A stretch of DNA of 64,000 nucleotides from Zoroaster sp. YZ-2022 (taxonomy: Eukaryota; Echinodermata; Asteroidea; Forcipulatida; Zoroasteridae): contig CM055816.1 of assembly GCA_029582265.1 (NCBI GenBank), positions 28,192,366 through 28,256,365 of the forward strand, in the 5' to 3' direction. Made by a program: the position numbers and the translations under genes. Shown here one piece after another: positions 1 through 11,300 of this stretch; the first letter of the stretch is position 1; each line of letters begins with the position of its first letter. A model generated the notes under the pieces. That model worked only from the letters and a program-made list of their open reading frames with translations. It did no database searches and was not told the DNA's origin.

Positions 1-441
1 AATGTAACAATGGTGTTTAGAATTTAACAACATTTGTAAACACTTAGATTGTATTCACATGTTGAGCCTAAAACACGATTGTGCTTTTCTGTGATGTGTA
101 TTTGAATGTTAAATATCATATGAACAGGTGTCAAAAAGCCAAGCACGTTTAGCTGTGTATCATCATAGAGGATCCTTTCTCTTTGGTAACACGTACAGAG
201 GATGGCACTGTGAGTTTAGCATTAAACGCATTCCTATTCCTAAACACGTTTATGTAGTCTACACACAAATAGGAAGAAAATGAATGTTCCCCCCCCCCCT
301 CCCCCACTCCTCATGGATGCGGGTTTTTTCCAGGATGAACGTGGGCAATTTTTGAAAAAACAAGTTTATAAAATTGGGAATTTCATAGAAATTGGCCATG
401 TTTGTCCTGCAACAAAAAATACGCCTCCTAGATTCGAACAT
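1..441. repeat. Segment X, leader of the first higher-order block
   Basis: This stretch recurs with few changes at 24006-24441, so base 1 of the window coincides with a block boundary seen again 24,005 bases later. It holds a short C-rich run near 289-305 (shorter in the second copy), and it ends where unit U1 begins with the word CATTGCATCATTTATAAG. The short open frames on both strands are not kept between the two copies. No gene is recognised. Confidence 0.75.
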
Positions 442-739
442 TGCATCATTTATAAGTTTGGTTCAGGTTTGCGTGTCATGAAGGAGTGAGAATCGATTCC
501 AATCGATGGTATTTTAGGACTTGAAAATAATCTTCATGCATATTGAACATCAAACCACGTGAAATTAATAATCAGCTCCTCAACCTCGTCCTCATTGATG
601 TGCGTTACAACCTTATTATATCAATACATTCATGTTACCAAAACAAAAACATTTTACTTAAAAACCCCTTACGTTTCACGTTTTTGATGTGTTAATGAAC
701 ATGTCATTTACACTCATACCTCTAAAAAATGTTGTCAAG

Positions 740-1375
740 AAAACTCAGAACAGCTCTGAGGTCTGTTCAAATAGAAAAAAAACTTGTCTAGTTTTATGCG
801 TTACCTTGTCCACAATAAACTTAAAATAAACACCTTTATAATTAACAAATACACGTGCATACACATGTGAGTATATTCGAGCGAGGTCTTCAGGGTTCCC
901 GGCCCGTGTCCGGACTGGCTCTTGCCGCGCCTGGCATGGTGAGAAAACGCTGGTGTTCAATTTGAAATAAAGAACATTTTTCTTAACTATAATTATGTAT
1001 GCCAGCCATCAGCACCAGATCAAGAAATAAATTTGCAGAAAAGTGTCTTTCTAATGACATGAGATCAACGTTTATTTCAACAAGAAATTAATTAACATTT
1101 AATTTATTAATGCAAAAACAAAATTATTAAGAGGAATATCAAAATCAACAAATTTAATACATTTTCCACAGGGGGTAGTTTCACAGACTGTAGACAGTGT
1201 ACGTAAACTGCTTCGGTGAAGCCAAGCGGGGCCTCCGCGGGGTTCCTCTGTGCCCAGACTGACGCTTGCCGCGCTGGCAGGCTGAGAAAAACACCGGTGT
1301 TCAATTTGAAACGATATGTAACCATCAGCACCAGATCATCAGCAGAATAATGATTATTTAGAAACATTTATTTCA
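740..1375. repeat. Paired ~345-bp paralogous modules
   Basis: Two related stretches follow one another. Both carry the word CTTGCCGCGC(C)TGGCA (near 923 and 1268), then a GGTGTTCAATTTGAAA word and a CATCAGCACCAGATCA word, so one arose from the other by tandem duplication. The pair recurs at 8610-9220, 15240-15860, 24735-25350 and 40960-41575. Open frames of 60-90 codons on the minus strand (for example 1107-1367) come from these words and change frame between copies, so I treat them as non-coding. They adjoin the 3' side of the LINE fragment and could be part of its 3' UTR or a SINE-like tail. Confidence 0.65.
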
Positions 1376-1379
1376 TGGC

Positions 1380-2162
1380 AATATCATTAAGAAATAAATT
1401 TTCATTATTTGTTCCAATTCATATATTAAGACAGATGCAACAAAACTATAAGCTGTAAATAAAATAAACAAAATAAACAATTAAACAAAACAAATGTAAG
1501 GAAAATGAGGAAGTAAAGCTTTTGTACTCTTCCCAAACACAAACAAAACACAATTAACAGGAGATATATAAAAGACAAAGACAAGTCAAGCAAAAACAGG
1601 AGTAAGACTGGATGTAGCTTTAGACTGGATGTAAAATCTACATATAAGATTCTAAAATACTACTTTTAAGTTTTTGATGTCGGGGAAACAGCTTGTCTTA
1701 AGTCTGTACAAAACACGACTCTGTAATAGGCTATTTTTGAGTGAGTTGTCTTACTAAAATTAACATAAATATTACCATTTGATGAACTACGAGTCTCATA
1801 GGAGTGAACAGAAGCAATTAATGTAAACCAAGATTGAAAACTAATAGGCAGTAAGTTATGAATATATTTCAATCTAAATTTCCCTAAATTAAGATAATAG
1901 CCTACATGTTTCTCAGTTTTAAAAGTTTGAGATTTTCAAATAAAGGATTTTAATAAAAGATCACAGAACCCATAACCTTGTTTATAATACGAACTGCTCG
2001 TTTCTGTAGAAACACTAACAAAATGCAGTAGGTTTACCCACGTAAGAATTGCATAATTCAAATCAGGTGTTAGAAGAACTGTTTTCGGCAAAAAGAGTTT
2101 CAGTCGTGTCATAATAAAAACATTTTTTTTAACATCTTACTAGACAATATAATTATTAACAT
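1380..2162 (-). pseudogene. LINE (CR1/L2-like) reverse transcriptase C-terminal remnant and 3' UTR, U1 copy
   Basis: Read on the minus strand from about 2162 to 1666, the translation resembles the carboxyl end of CR1/L2-type LINE ORF2 proteins. It has a YxHNLLP-like segment followed by a SVHSYETRSSSNG block, which parallels the 'HNLLPxSF...VHxYxTRSA' region after the polymerase domain. The better copy in U5 also shows LNYAILTWG and KLAVRIVNKVGF just upstream. Here the frame is broken upstream of 1872. Bases 1380-1665 would be the 3' UTR. Catalytic reverse transcriptase motifs are absent, so this is a dead 5'-truncated copy. The assignment to a precise LINE clade is an inference. Confidence 0.7.
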
Positions 2163-2164
2163 TG

Positions 2165-2305
2165 ATTTAATTTTGCCCTACACCGACGTGTGTATAGGCC
2201 CTGCATACTCAGTGCTTTCCAAGTGTCTGTAAAAAACTTATAGGCGACTCGGGTGGGAATCGAACCCACGACCTCCTGCTGACTATTGTACACGTCTTAA
2301 CATAT
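2165..2305 (-). mobile_element. tRNA-derived SINE with B box (U1)
   Basis: On the minus strand, bases 2266-2256 read GGTTCGATTCC, a perfect pol III B box, within a tRNA-like context (GTCGTGG before, CACCCGAG after). Downstream is the tail word GACACTTGGAAAG, then a CGGTGTAGGGC end. The tail runs directly into LINE codons with no gap. The related copy at 42405-42535 has a B box with one mismatch. Plus-strand copies of the tail alone lie at about 3440-3510, 10065-10130, 26190-26245 and 46905-46960. I could not place a convincing A box. Confidence 0.6.
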
Positions 2306-2365
2306 TTTAATTGAAACATAAACTAAAAACTGAGGAAGTATTTATAATATGAATAAGATTCTTTG

Positions 2366-2578
2366 TTAAAGGGACAGTATCGTCACGATCAGAGCAGAAT
2401 TTCAACAGGGCATTGAATCGGTGATCTAGTTTAAGATGAAAAGTGTGACTGCAAATCACTGCCTCATTTATGCAGCAGCAATGATAATATGACTTTATTG
2501 TGTGGTGTATTGATGAGTTAATCTAAAATGGCATGCACTCCAATTCCATGCCCTATCCTAACGATATTGTCCCTTTAA
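2366..2578. mobile_element. TTAA-flanked MITE, full-length copy in U1
   Basis: The element is bounded by TTAA on both sides. Its ends are inverted: the left reads AGGGACAGTATCGTCACGAT, the right complement reads AGGGACAATATCGTTAGGAT. It is about 205 bp inside the TTAA sites and has no open frame of note. TTAA targets are typical of piggyBac and Kolobok elements, so this is probably a non-autonomous derivative of one of these. The same element sits at 42606-42836. Confidence 0.75.
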
Positions 2579-2650
2579 TATGGATATAAATGTCTTTTTG
2601 ATGTCTTTTTAGTGTTTCATTACGTTTTTCCGCCCGCTGTCGGCTCGTAT

Positions 2651-2870
2651 TATAATGAGAGGTTTCAGCTCTTACTGAGAACAGACTATTGAATTTTAAG
2701 CGTTGTTTGTTCGGTATTATTAATTGTTGTGCTTGTAACGGTTATTAGCTCAAACAAAATGACAATAAAACTACCGAATATTATATAAATCATTTGTCAA
2801 CGAGAAATATGAAATCAATTTGTTTTGTGATGACAGACTAATATTATCTATAACAGTCCAAACAGTACAG
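2651..2870. repeat. Module C, a ~220-bp dispersed module (first of about 14 copies)
   Basis: The module begins ATGAGAGGTTTCAGCTCTTA and ends AACAGTCCAAACAGTA. Further copies start near 5968, 7457, 12588, 14086, 17726, 20008 (cut short), 20233, 28693, 39808, 42913, 45500, 47008 (cut short) and 47189. After the shared end it continues either into tail D (CACCTTTTATAAGCAGGGAT, seven copies) or tail E (AATAAAAGTGTAAGCAAACT, five copies). One module joined to two different continuations suggests exchange between sites. The short frames within it are disrupted in several copies. Its family is not recognised. Confidence 0.7.
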
Positions 2871-3509
2871 ACACCTTTTATAAGCAGGGATGGATCCAGG
2901 GTAGCTGAAATGAAAATGAGACATCGTACAGCAAAAAGGGGTGAAACTGCCTCAAAGAGGTCCACATATATAAAGCATAGGGTAAATTTATTGTAAGGTG
3001 ATGAATGGACACTTGTCCTCTTTGCCTGCCTCCTTTATCCGCTAATCTTCCCCCTGGCTCCCCCGATCTGCCAATGATACTTAGTATTAGTTTTCATGAA
3101 GCCATAAGCAAATGCATTTGTGCCTTTACGTGGTGTCTGATGAGGGGGTAATGTTAAAAAGTGGTGGTGATTTCTAGAGACAACGAGAGGGATGGTATAA
3201 GTAGGACCCCTAGCTAACCTAGTACCCCTTCACGACTCTGGACCTCTCCCGACTCCCCCGGAACCCCTAGATGTCCAGACTGACATTCCCAATTGAAATA
3301 TGTAGGATTTTTAATTTGTTTATTTTCTCGGTGTTGTTGTTGTAAATTAGTAAATATGTTGTTAGTAAAGATAAGTTTAATTCAGTTCTATTGTATTTGT
3401 CATGATCAGCATAAACATCGTCCTCAAGTCGCCTGTGGAGTTTTTTCACAGACACTTGGAAAGTATTGAGTATACAGCGCTTTGTACATCGGTGTAAGGG
3501 CAAACAATT

Positions 3510-3800
3510 TTTTTTATTTTTTATTTAATTTAAATTATTTATTTATTTTTTATTTATTTGTGTTATAATTTGTGTTATCATGGCCTAAATCAATAGAGCA
3601 AGCTAAATTAATACATTTTGGATTGAACAAACTTGCTGAGGCCAAAACAAAACAGGTATTTATTTCAAATATAAAGGTTCGTTTTTTATTTGTTAGAAAC
3701 CTTTTCATTTTTATTGATGGCATTCATGTTCTTCTGAACTGTTTTTTGTTTTGTTTTGTTTTGTTTTGTTTTGTTTGTTTGTTTGTTTTTTGAGGTTTTT
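3510..3800. repeat. AT-rich tract with (TTTTG)n/(TTTG)n microsatellite
   Basis: A TTTATTTATT-type tract (3510-3565) is followed by a conserved spacer and then TTTTG and TTTG repeats (3741-3792). Corresponding tracts are 10365-10430 and 26482-26525, each with a different number of repeats and a different G run after it (GGGGGGGG near 10428, GGGGGG near 26524). The open frames crossing it (for example 3572-3793) end in the repeat and are not credible genes. Confidence 0.8.
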
Positions 3801-4179
3801 TGGGCGGGTGTGTTCAAAGTATTAATTGCAAATCCACATCGTTTTTTGCCTTTTAGCAAACCAATCACAAACCAAATTGTATAAATGATTCAGCCGTCGA
3901 AAATTCTTCATTTGTCCTGAGTTTCCAACCGTCGACCCTTACAAATTATTGGCCTAGGGCGTGGCCTTTCGCTTCTGGGCATGGCATTTATCTGTTTTAA
4001 GCCAAATGTAACTGTTCTAAACAAAATGACCGAATAAAACCCTGTTTTAGGTAGAAACCCACCTCATACTCAATGATATACCCAGCAAGGTATTCAATAA
4101 CATAAACAAGGTATATTTGTAAGACGGAGCGTTAAATGACACCGTGATATGCCTAGCCTTTAGTCAAGGCACAACCCCT

Positions 4180-4290
4180 CCTATGACACCCCCTCTATCG
4201 ACACCCCCCTTTATCGACACCCCCTCCATTAACACCTCCTCCATTGACACTCCTCCGTCGACACCCCCTCCAATGACACCCCTAATCGCA
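4180..4290. repeat. Pyrimidine-rich minisatellite (GACACCCCCTC-type)
   Basis: Imperfect ~15-base units such as CGACACCCCCTCCAT are repeated about seven times. The purine/pyrimidine asymmetry is strong. Homologous arrays are at about 10805-10910 (nearly the same length) and 26900-27005 (shorter units). Open frames on both strands here are products of the repeat. Confidence 0.75.
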
Positions 4291-4319
4291 AATGTTCCTG
4301 TAATGATGGTACCTGCAAC

Positions 4320-4445
4320 TCTTGTTGAAATGATCGAAACGTCGAGTTGTAACCTCCAGTCCTTTAGGAGACCGTTACAAGTCAATTGAGAGTTTCACAT
4401 GGTGTCACTACCGGAAACAGTTTAGACTGAAGAAAAGAAATTTTG
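4320..4445. mobile_element. Penelope-type terminal fragment (pLTR remnant)
   Basis: The words GATCGAAACGTCGAGTTGTA and CCTCCAGT, then TTTCACATGGTGTCAC, match the terminal arm of the Penelope-like insertion at 21548-21662. GAAACGTC is the 3' part of the hammerhead-ribozyme core known from Penelope-like elements, but the CUGANGA half is not evident here, so the motif looks incomplete. Equivalent fragments are at about 10935-11060 and 27030-27150. Confidence 0.55.
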
Positions 4446-5084
4446 ATATGGATACCGACTTGTGCTGTTTTCAAGTTAGAAAATGCGTATTTCATATGCA
4501 CTTAAGTCTAGAGATGATTGTGTACTTGTTTTGAGACGAGATTGTAGTATAAATAAAGGAAATCATATTCACATATATTTCGAATTAAAGAGACATTAAG
4601 TCTTTGAATGGTTGATAATGTAATAACTAAGTACGAGATTAAAGCATACAACTCTAAAGCCCCCGTGTCACTCATTGCATGCTCCCACCCCTCCCCCCCC
4701 CCTAAAAAGGTCAGGTATATAGAAACATGCTACCCTGTAATCACATTAAGCCTAAAAAGTTCATGCACACGAGTGGTGAAGCCACGATCACCTTCACCAG
4801 TCTGATCTGTTGTGTGCACGTGGACGCTATAATGAATAATTCATAAATCTCTAACAATATGAAAAATATGTGTATGTATGCATTTATTTTATTTGAACCA
4901 ATCACCGGAAGCAAAATGAGGGCTCACACTCGTCATTATTTGAATAGGACTGGTGGTATCATAATGCATCATGATTTAACATTTCTCTATCATACCCATT
5001 CAAATCGCTAGAGAAATATGAAATATGAAATATAGATCACAGAATGGACTGGTACTTGGGGCGTCGCCTCAGTCGCGTGCTAGG

Positions 5085-5166
5085 ACACCGATTCCAAGCC
5101 CTGTTAAAATTCTGTTCAGATCGTGACGATATTGTCCTATTAAATATCCACGATGTGTGGATATTT
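5085..5166. mobile_element. 3' half of a TTAA MITE fused to a 10-bp hairpin
   Basis: CCGATTCCAAGCCCTGTTAA to ATTGTCCTATTAA (5140-5143) matches the right end of the TTAA MITE family. It is followed at once by a perfect inverted repeat, AAATATCCAC (5142-5151) and GTGGATATTT (5157-5166), with a 5-base loop. The same junction recurs near 11760, 16890, 19166, 27860 and 44389. The 5' half of the MITE is replaced by unrelated sequence in most copies. Confidence 0.65.
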
Positions 5167-5636
5167 GTCCATGAGCCAGCTAATTTTTCGGTACCATCTG
5201 GAGGGATTCATATGTTTTCTTGTTACGAAAATATACAAAAATTCCAAACAAATATGATAGACTTGGTGAAACGGTAGCTTAGTACTCATTTTTAAGCAAT
5301 TTTGCTGTAAAAAAAATTAAATGCTAAGCCTCGTCCAATAAAACACTGTTAAGACTGATGCCTCAAAAGATCACATGTTATTACACACAGTACAATAATT
5401 AAAGCTAAACAGCAACATAAAACAACAGTTGTACATGTTACGTCAATACAACGCACCAACAAAATAAGAATTACCGCAGAAAATACATCTTTAGGAAGCA
5501 AACTCCAAAGTTTCCCAAGTTTCACCTCTCTTAGGAAATATTTGTTTTGGGTTTGTGTTTTGGAACTTAAAGCTAAGATTTAGGGTCAGTTTTCTTTGAG
5601 TTTATCGCATTACATTGACAGCTAAACTCAGTGGCG

Positions 5637-5680
5637 TACCGGGGGCACGGGGGGAACGGGAGAACGGGGGCTGGGGCCAC
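5637..5680. repeat. G-rich VNTR, short allele-like copy
   Basis: Units of about ten bases (GGGGGGAACG) lie between the constant words AGTGGCGTACCGGGG and CCAGCCGAGGTCTGTGCCCC. Other copies: 7075-7163, 12264-12292, 13734-13790, 17393-17430, 19655-19715, 28360-28390 (here with a 15-C run just after), 29838-29972 and 45213-45235. Array length is the most variable property among otherwise similar units. Confidence 0.8.
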
Positions 5681-8327
5681 GTGCCTGCCCCCCAGCCGAG
5701 GTCTGTGCCCCCAGGTGCCCCTATTCAAAAGTTTGAAAATAGACACTCGTCACGCATTTTAAAAAGTCGTTAAATTACATATTATGATGATTATAAACTG
5801 CCCCCCTTGACCCCGCCCCCTTCCCGATCCGCTAATGGTTCGAGACGCAATTGTAATCGCGTGTTGAATTTGAATTTCAATAACATTCAATTACTAAATT
5901 ATAAGTCAAGGCCTTTGGACTTGAACTGGCTCATTACGTGGAAACACACGCAGTCGGCTTGTAAATAATATATGAGAGGTGTCTGCTCTTACTGAGAACA
6001 GACTATTGAATTTTAAGCGGTTTTTGTTCGCTATTGTTGTGCTTGTAACGAGTATTATCTCACGCAAAATGACAATAAAACCAGCAGATATTAATATAAA
6101 TAATTTGTCAACTAGAGATATGAAATTAATAAATTTGAAGTTTTGTGATGACAGGCTAATGTTATCTATAACAGTCCAAACAGTACATGCACCTTTTATA
6201 AGCAGGGATGGATCCAGGGTAGCTGAAATGAAAATGAGACATCGTACAGCGAAAAGGGGTGAAACTGCCTAAAAGAGGTCCACATATATAAAGTATAGGG
6301 TAAATTAATTACAAGGTGATGAATGGACACTTGTCCTCTTTGCCTGCCTCCTTTATCCGCTATTCTTCCCCATGGCTGCCCCGATCTGCCAATGATACTT
6401 AGTATTAGTTTTCATGAAGCCATAAGCAAATGTATTTGTGTCTTTACGTGGTGTCTGATGAGAGGGTAAGGTTTAAAAGTGGCAGTGATGTAGAGAGACG
6501 ACGAGAGGTATGGTATAAGTAGGATCCCTAGCTAACCTAGTACCCCTACACGACTCCTCCGGAAGTCCGGAACCCCTAGATGCCGAGACTGACATTCCCA
6601 ATTGAATATGTAGGATTTTGTTTATTTTCTCGTTGTTGTAATTTTTCGGTACCATCTGGAGGGACTAATTCATATGTTTTCTTGTTACGAAAATATACGA
6701 AAATTCCAAACAAATATGATAGACTTGGTGAAACGGTAGCTTTGCTGTAAAATATTAAAAGCTAAGCCTCCTCCAATAAAACACTGTTACGACTGTTTGA
6801 CGATTGCTACCAGACGTAGCCTCAACAGATCCCATGTTATTACACGCATTACAATAAAGCTAAACAGCAACATAAAACAACCGTTGTACATGTTGTGTCA
6901 ATACAATGCACCAAATTACCGCAGAAAATACGTCTTTTGGAAGCAAACGCCAAAGTTTCACCTCTCTTAAAACATATTTGTTTTGGGTTTGTGTTTTGGA
7001 ACTTAAAGCTAAGATTTAGGGTCAGTTTTCTTTGAGTTTATCGCATTACATTGACAGCTAAACTCAGTGGCGTACCGGGGGCACGGGGGAACGGGGGAAC
7101 GGGGGAACGGAGGAACGGAGGGAAGGGGGGAACGTGGGAACGGGGGGACGGGGGGAACGGGGCACGTGCCTGCCCCCCCAGCCGAGGTCTGTGCCCCCAG
7201 GTGCCCCTATTCAAAAGTTTGAAAATAGACACTCGTCACGCATTTTAAAAAGTCGTTAAATTACATATTATGATTATTATAAACTGCCCCCGTTGACCCC
7301 GCCCCCTTCTCGATCTGTCAATGGTTTTGAGACGCAATTGCAATCGCGTGTTGAATTTGAATTTCAATAACATTTAAATACTAAATTAAAAGTCAAGGCA
7401 TTTTGACTTGAACTGGCTCATTGAGTGGAAACACCCGCAGTCGGCTTGGAGATAATATATGAGATGTTTCAGCTCTTACTGAGAACAGACTATTGAATTT
7501 TAAGCGGTTTTTGTTCGGTATTGTTGTCCTTGTAACGGTTATTATCTCACACAAAATGACAATAAAACTACCGAATATTATATCAATCATTTGTCAACGA
7601 GAGATATGAAATTATTAAATTTGAAGTTTTGTATTGACAGACTAATATTATCTTTAACAGTCCAAACAGTAATAATAAAAGTGTAAGCAAACTCATCTAA
7701 CTGAGGAATCAGCAACAATACAAAAGTGTGAAATGCAATAAAGTAAAATAATAAGAATTAAACAATAATCAGAAAGAAATTTAAATAATCCAGTCACTAA
7801 TCTAAGTTCGTAACATCCAATATAAATCTGAGAAACAGAAGGAAAGTAACAAAAACAAATGAAATATCAATAAATGTCAAAACAATGTTTAATGATTGAC
7901 AATTCTTTTAAGTACAACTGGTCATTGGAACTCGGTCAGACGCACTGACCCGTGAAAGTCTACTCACATGTTTCAGAAAAAACAGATAAAAATAAAAATA
8001 AAATTACCAGGATCTCCAGGTTAACAATTAAGACTTAATTTTAGCTTTGAACTTATGAACTGTAAGAAAGTCTTTTCTGTAGTAAAATATATTTATTTTC
8101 TGTTAGGATAATGCATTTGTTGATGCATAACTCCAGCCTATATGAAAGCTTCAGCAATAGTGAAAATACATTCAGGTTGTTTATTATGTGAAATAAATTT
8201 TCTCATGAACTTTAAAATTAATGTGTTCCTGCCTATACCGTAGTTAATACAGTTAGTTGTGTGACAAATTTGATTATCTCAAAATGCAACTTGTGGGACA
8301 TATTTTGGACAGTGTTGTATATTACAT

Positions 8328-11300
8328 TGCATCATTTATAAGTTTGGTTCAGGTTTGCGTGTTATGTAGGAGTGAGAATCGATTCCAATCGATGGTATAT
8401 TTTAGGACTTGAAAATAATCTTCATGCATATTGAATAATATCAAACCACGTGAAATTAATAATCAGCAGCTCAACCTCGTCCTCATTGATGTGCGTTACA
8501 ACCTTATTATATCCATACAATCATGTTACCAAAACATTTTACTTAAAAACCCCTTACGTTTCACGTTTTTGATGTGTTAATGAACACTCATACCTCTAAA
8601 CAATATTGTCAAGAAAACTCAGAACAGCTCTGAGGTCTGTTCAAACAGAAAAAACTTTTCTAGTTTTATGTGTTACCTTGTCCAAAAATAAACACCTTTA
8701 TAATTACACGTGCATACACATGTGAGTATATTCGAGCGAGGCCTCCAGTGTTCCCGGCCCGGTGTCTGGACTGGCTCTTGCCGCGCTGGCAGGGTGAGGA
8801 AACGCTGGTGTTCAATTTGAAATAAAGAACATTTTTGTTAACTATATGTATGCCAGCCATCAGCACCAGATCAAGAAATAAATTTGCAGAAAAGCGTATT
8901 TCTAATGACATGAGATCAACGTTTATTTCAACAAGAAATTAATTAACATTTAATTTATTAATGCAAAAACAAAATTATTAAGAGGGATATCAAAATCAAC
9001 AGATTTAATACAATTTCCACAGGGGGAGTTTCATAGACTGTAGCCAGTGTACGTAAACGGCTTCGGCGAATCCGAGCGAGGTCTCCGGGGTTCCTCTGTG
9101 CCCATACTGACGCTTGCCGCGCTGGCAGGCTGAGAAAAACACTGGTGTTCAATTTGAAACGATATGTAACAATCAGCAGCGGATCATCAGCAGAAAAATG
9201 ATTATTTAGAAACATTTATTTCATGCCAACATCATTAAGAAATAAATTTACATTATTTGTTCCAATTCATAACTATATTAAGACAGATGCAACAAAACTA
9301 TCAGCTGTAAATTAATTAACACAAAATAAACAAAATAAAACAACTAAACAAAACAAATTAAACAACGTAAACATGTAAGGAAAATGAGAAAGCAAAGCTT
9401 TTGTACTCTTTCCAAACACAAACAAAACACAACTAACAGGAGATATATACAAGACAAAGACAAGTCAAGCAAAAACAGGAGTAAGACTGGATGTAGCTTT
9501 AGACTGGATGTAAAATCAGGTTATCTACATAAGATTCTAAAATACTACTTTTAAGTTTTTGGCCAAAAGATGTCGGGGAAACAGCTTGTCTTAAGTCTGT
9601 ACAAAACACGACTCTGTAATAGGCTATTTTTGAGTGAGTCGTCTTACTAAAATTAACATAAATATTACCATTTGATGAACTACGAGTCTCATAGGAGTGA
9701 ACAGAAGCAATTAATGTAAACCAAGATTGAAAACTAGCAAGCAGTAAGTTATGAATATATTTCAATCAACATTTCCCTAAATTAAGATAATAGATGTTTC
9801 TCAGTTTTAAAAGTTTGAGATTTTTAAATAAAAGATCAGTACCCCTACACGACTCTGGACCTCTCTCGACTCCCCCGGAACCACTAGATGCCCAGACTGA
9901 CATTCCCAATTGAAATATGTAGGATTTTTAATTTGTTTATTTTCTCGGTGTTGTTGTTGTAAATTAGTAAATATGTTATTAGTTTAAAGATAAGTTTAAT
10001 TCAATTCTATTGTATTCGTCATGATCAGCATAAACATCGTCCTCGAGTCGCCTGTGGAGTTTTTTTCACAGACACTTGGAAAGTATTGAGTATACAGCGC
10101 TTTGTACGTCGGTGTAAGGGCAAACAAATTTATAATTTTTTTAAATTTTATTTTATTTATTTATTTATTTTTTATTTATTTGTGTTATAATTTGTGATAT
10201 CATGGCCTAAATCAATAGAGCAAGCTAAATTAATACATTTTGGATTGAACAAATTTGCTGAGGCCAAAACAAAACAGGTATTTATTTCAAATATAAAGGT
10301 TCGTTTTTTATTTGTTAGAAACCTTTTCATTTTTATTGATGGCATTCATGTTCTTCTGAACTGTTTTTTGTTTTGTTTTGTTTTGTTTTGTTTGTTTGTT
10401 TGTTTGTTTGTTTGTTTTTTGTTTTGTGGGGGGGGGTGTGTTCAAAGTATTAATTACAAATCCACATCGTTTTTTGCCTTTTAGCAAACCAATCACAAAC
10501 CAAATTGTATGAATGATTCAGCCGTCGAAAATTCGTCATTCGTCCTGAGTTTCCAACCGTCGACCCTTACAAATTATTGGCCTAGGGCGTGGCCTTTGGC
10601 TTCTGGGCATGGCATTTATCTGTTTTAAGCCAAATGTAACTGTTCTAAACAAAATGACCGAATAAAACCCTGTTTTAGGTAGAAACCCACCTCATACTCA
10701 ATGATATACCCAGCAAGGTATTCAATAACATAAACAAGGTATATTTGTAAGACGGAGCGTTAAATGACACCGTGATATGCCTAGCCTTTAGTCAAGGCAC
10801 AACCCCTCCTATGACACCCCCTCTATCGACACCCCCTTTATCGACACCCCCTCCATTAACACCTCCTCCATTGACACTCCTCCGTCGACACCCCCTCCAA
10901 TGACACCCCTAATCGCAAATGTTCCTGTAATGATGGTACCTGCAACTCTTGTTGAAATGATCGAAACGTCGAGTTGTAACCTCCAGTCCTTTAGAAGACC
11001 GTTACAAGTCAGTTGAGAGTTTCACATGGTGTCACCACCGTAAACAGTTTAGACTGAAGATAAGAAATGTCAGTATGAATACCGACTTGTGCTGTTTTCA
11101 AGTTAGACAATGCGTATTTCATAGGCCCTTAAGTCTAGAGAGGATTGTGTACTTGTTTTGAGACGAGATTGTAGTATAAATAAAGGAAATCACATTCACA
11201 TATATTACGAATTAAAGAGACATTACGTCTTTGAATGGTTGATAATGTAATAACTAAGTACGAGATTAAGGCATAACACTCTAAAGCCACCGTGTCACTC

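Larger units (their letters stand above)
438..8327. repeat. Tandem unit U1 (about 7.9 kb, longest left-block unit)
   Basis: First of five copies of a modular unit. Modules in order: paired ~345-bp modules (740-1375), minus-strand LINE 3' end (1380-2162), SINE (2165-2305), TTAA MITE (2366-2578), module C with tail D (2651-3300), second SINE tail (3440-3510), AT-rich tract with (TTTTG)n, minisatellite (4180-4290), Penelope-type fragment (4320-4445), MITE half with hairpin (5085-5166), G-rich VNTR, C-D (5968-6640), an internal duplicate of the 5187-5968 stretch (about 6645-7457), and C with tail E (7457-8327). U1 keeps about 1.26 kb (1959-3220) that U2 and U4 lack. I see no host coding sequence. 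Confidence 0.8.

Noticed and set aside
958..1367. Minus-strand frames repeated in all units (MFLNNH..., MSLE.RFSANLF...)
   Set aside because: They lie in the paired ~345-bp modules and shift frame between copies; there are no domains.
5044..5277. Frame starting MDWYLGRRLSRVLGH, present in several units
   Set aside because: It reads through the MITE half and the hairpin. Conservation is explained by recent duplication, and the end of the frame differs after small indels.
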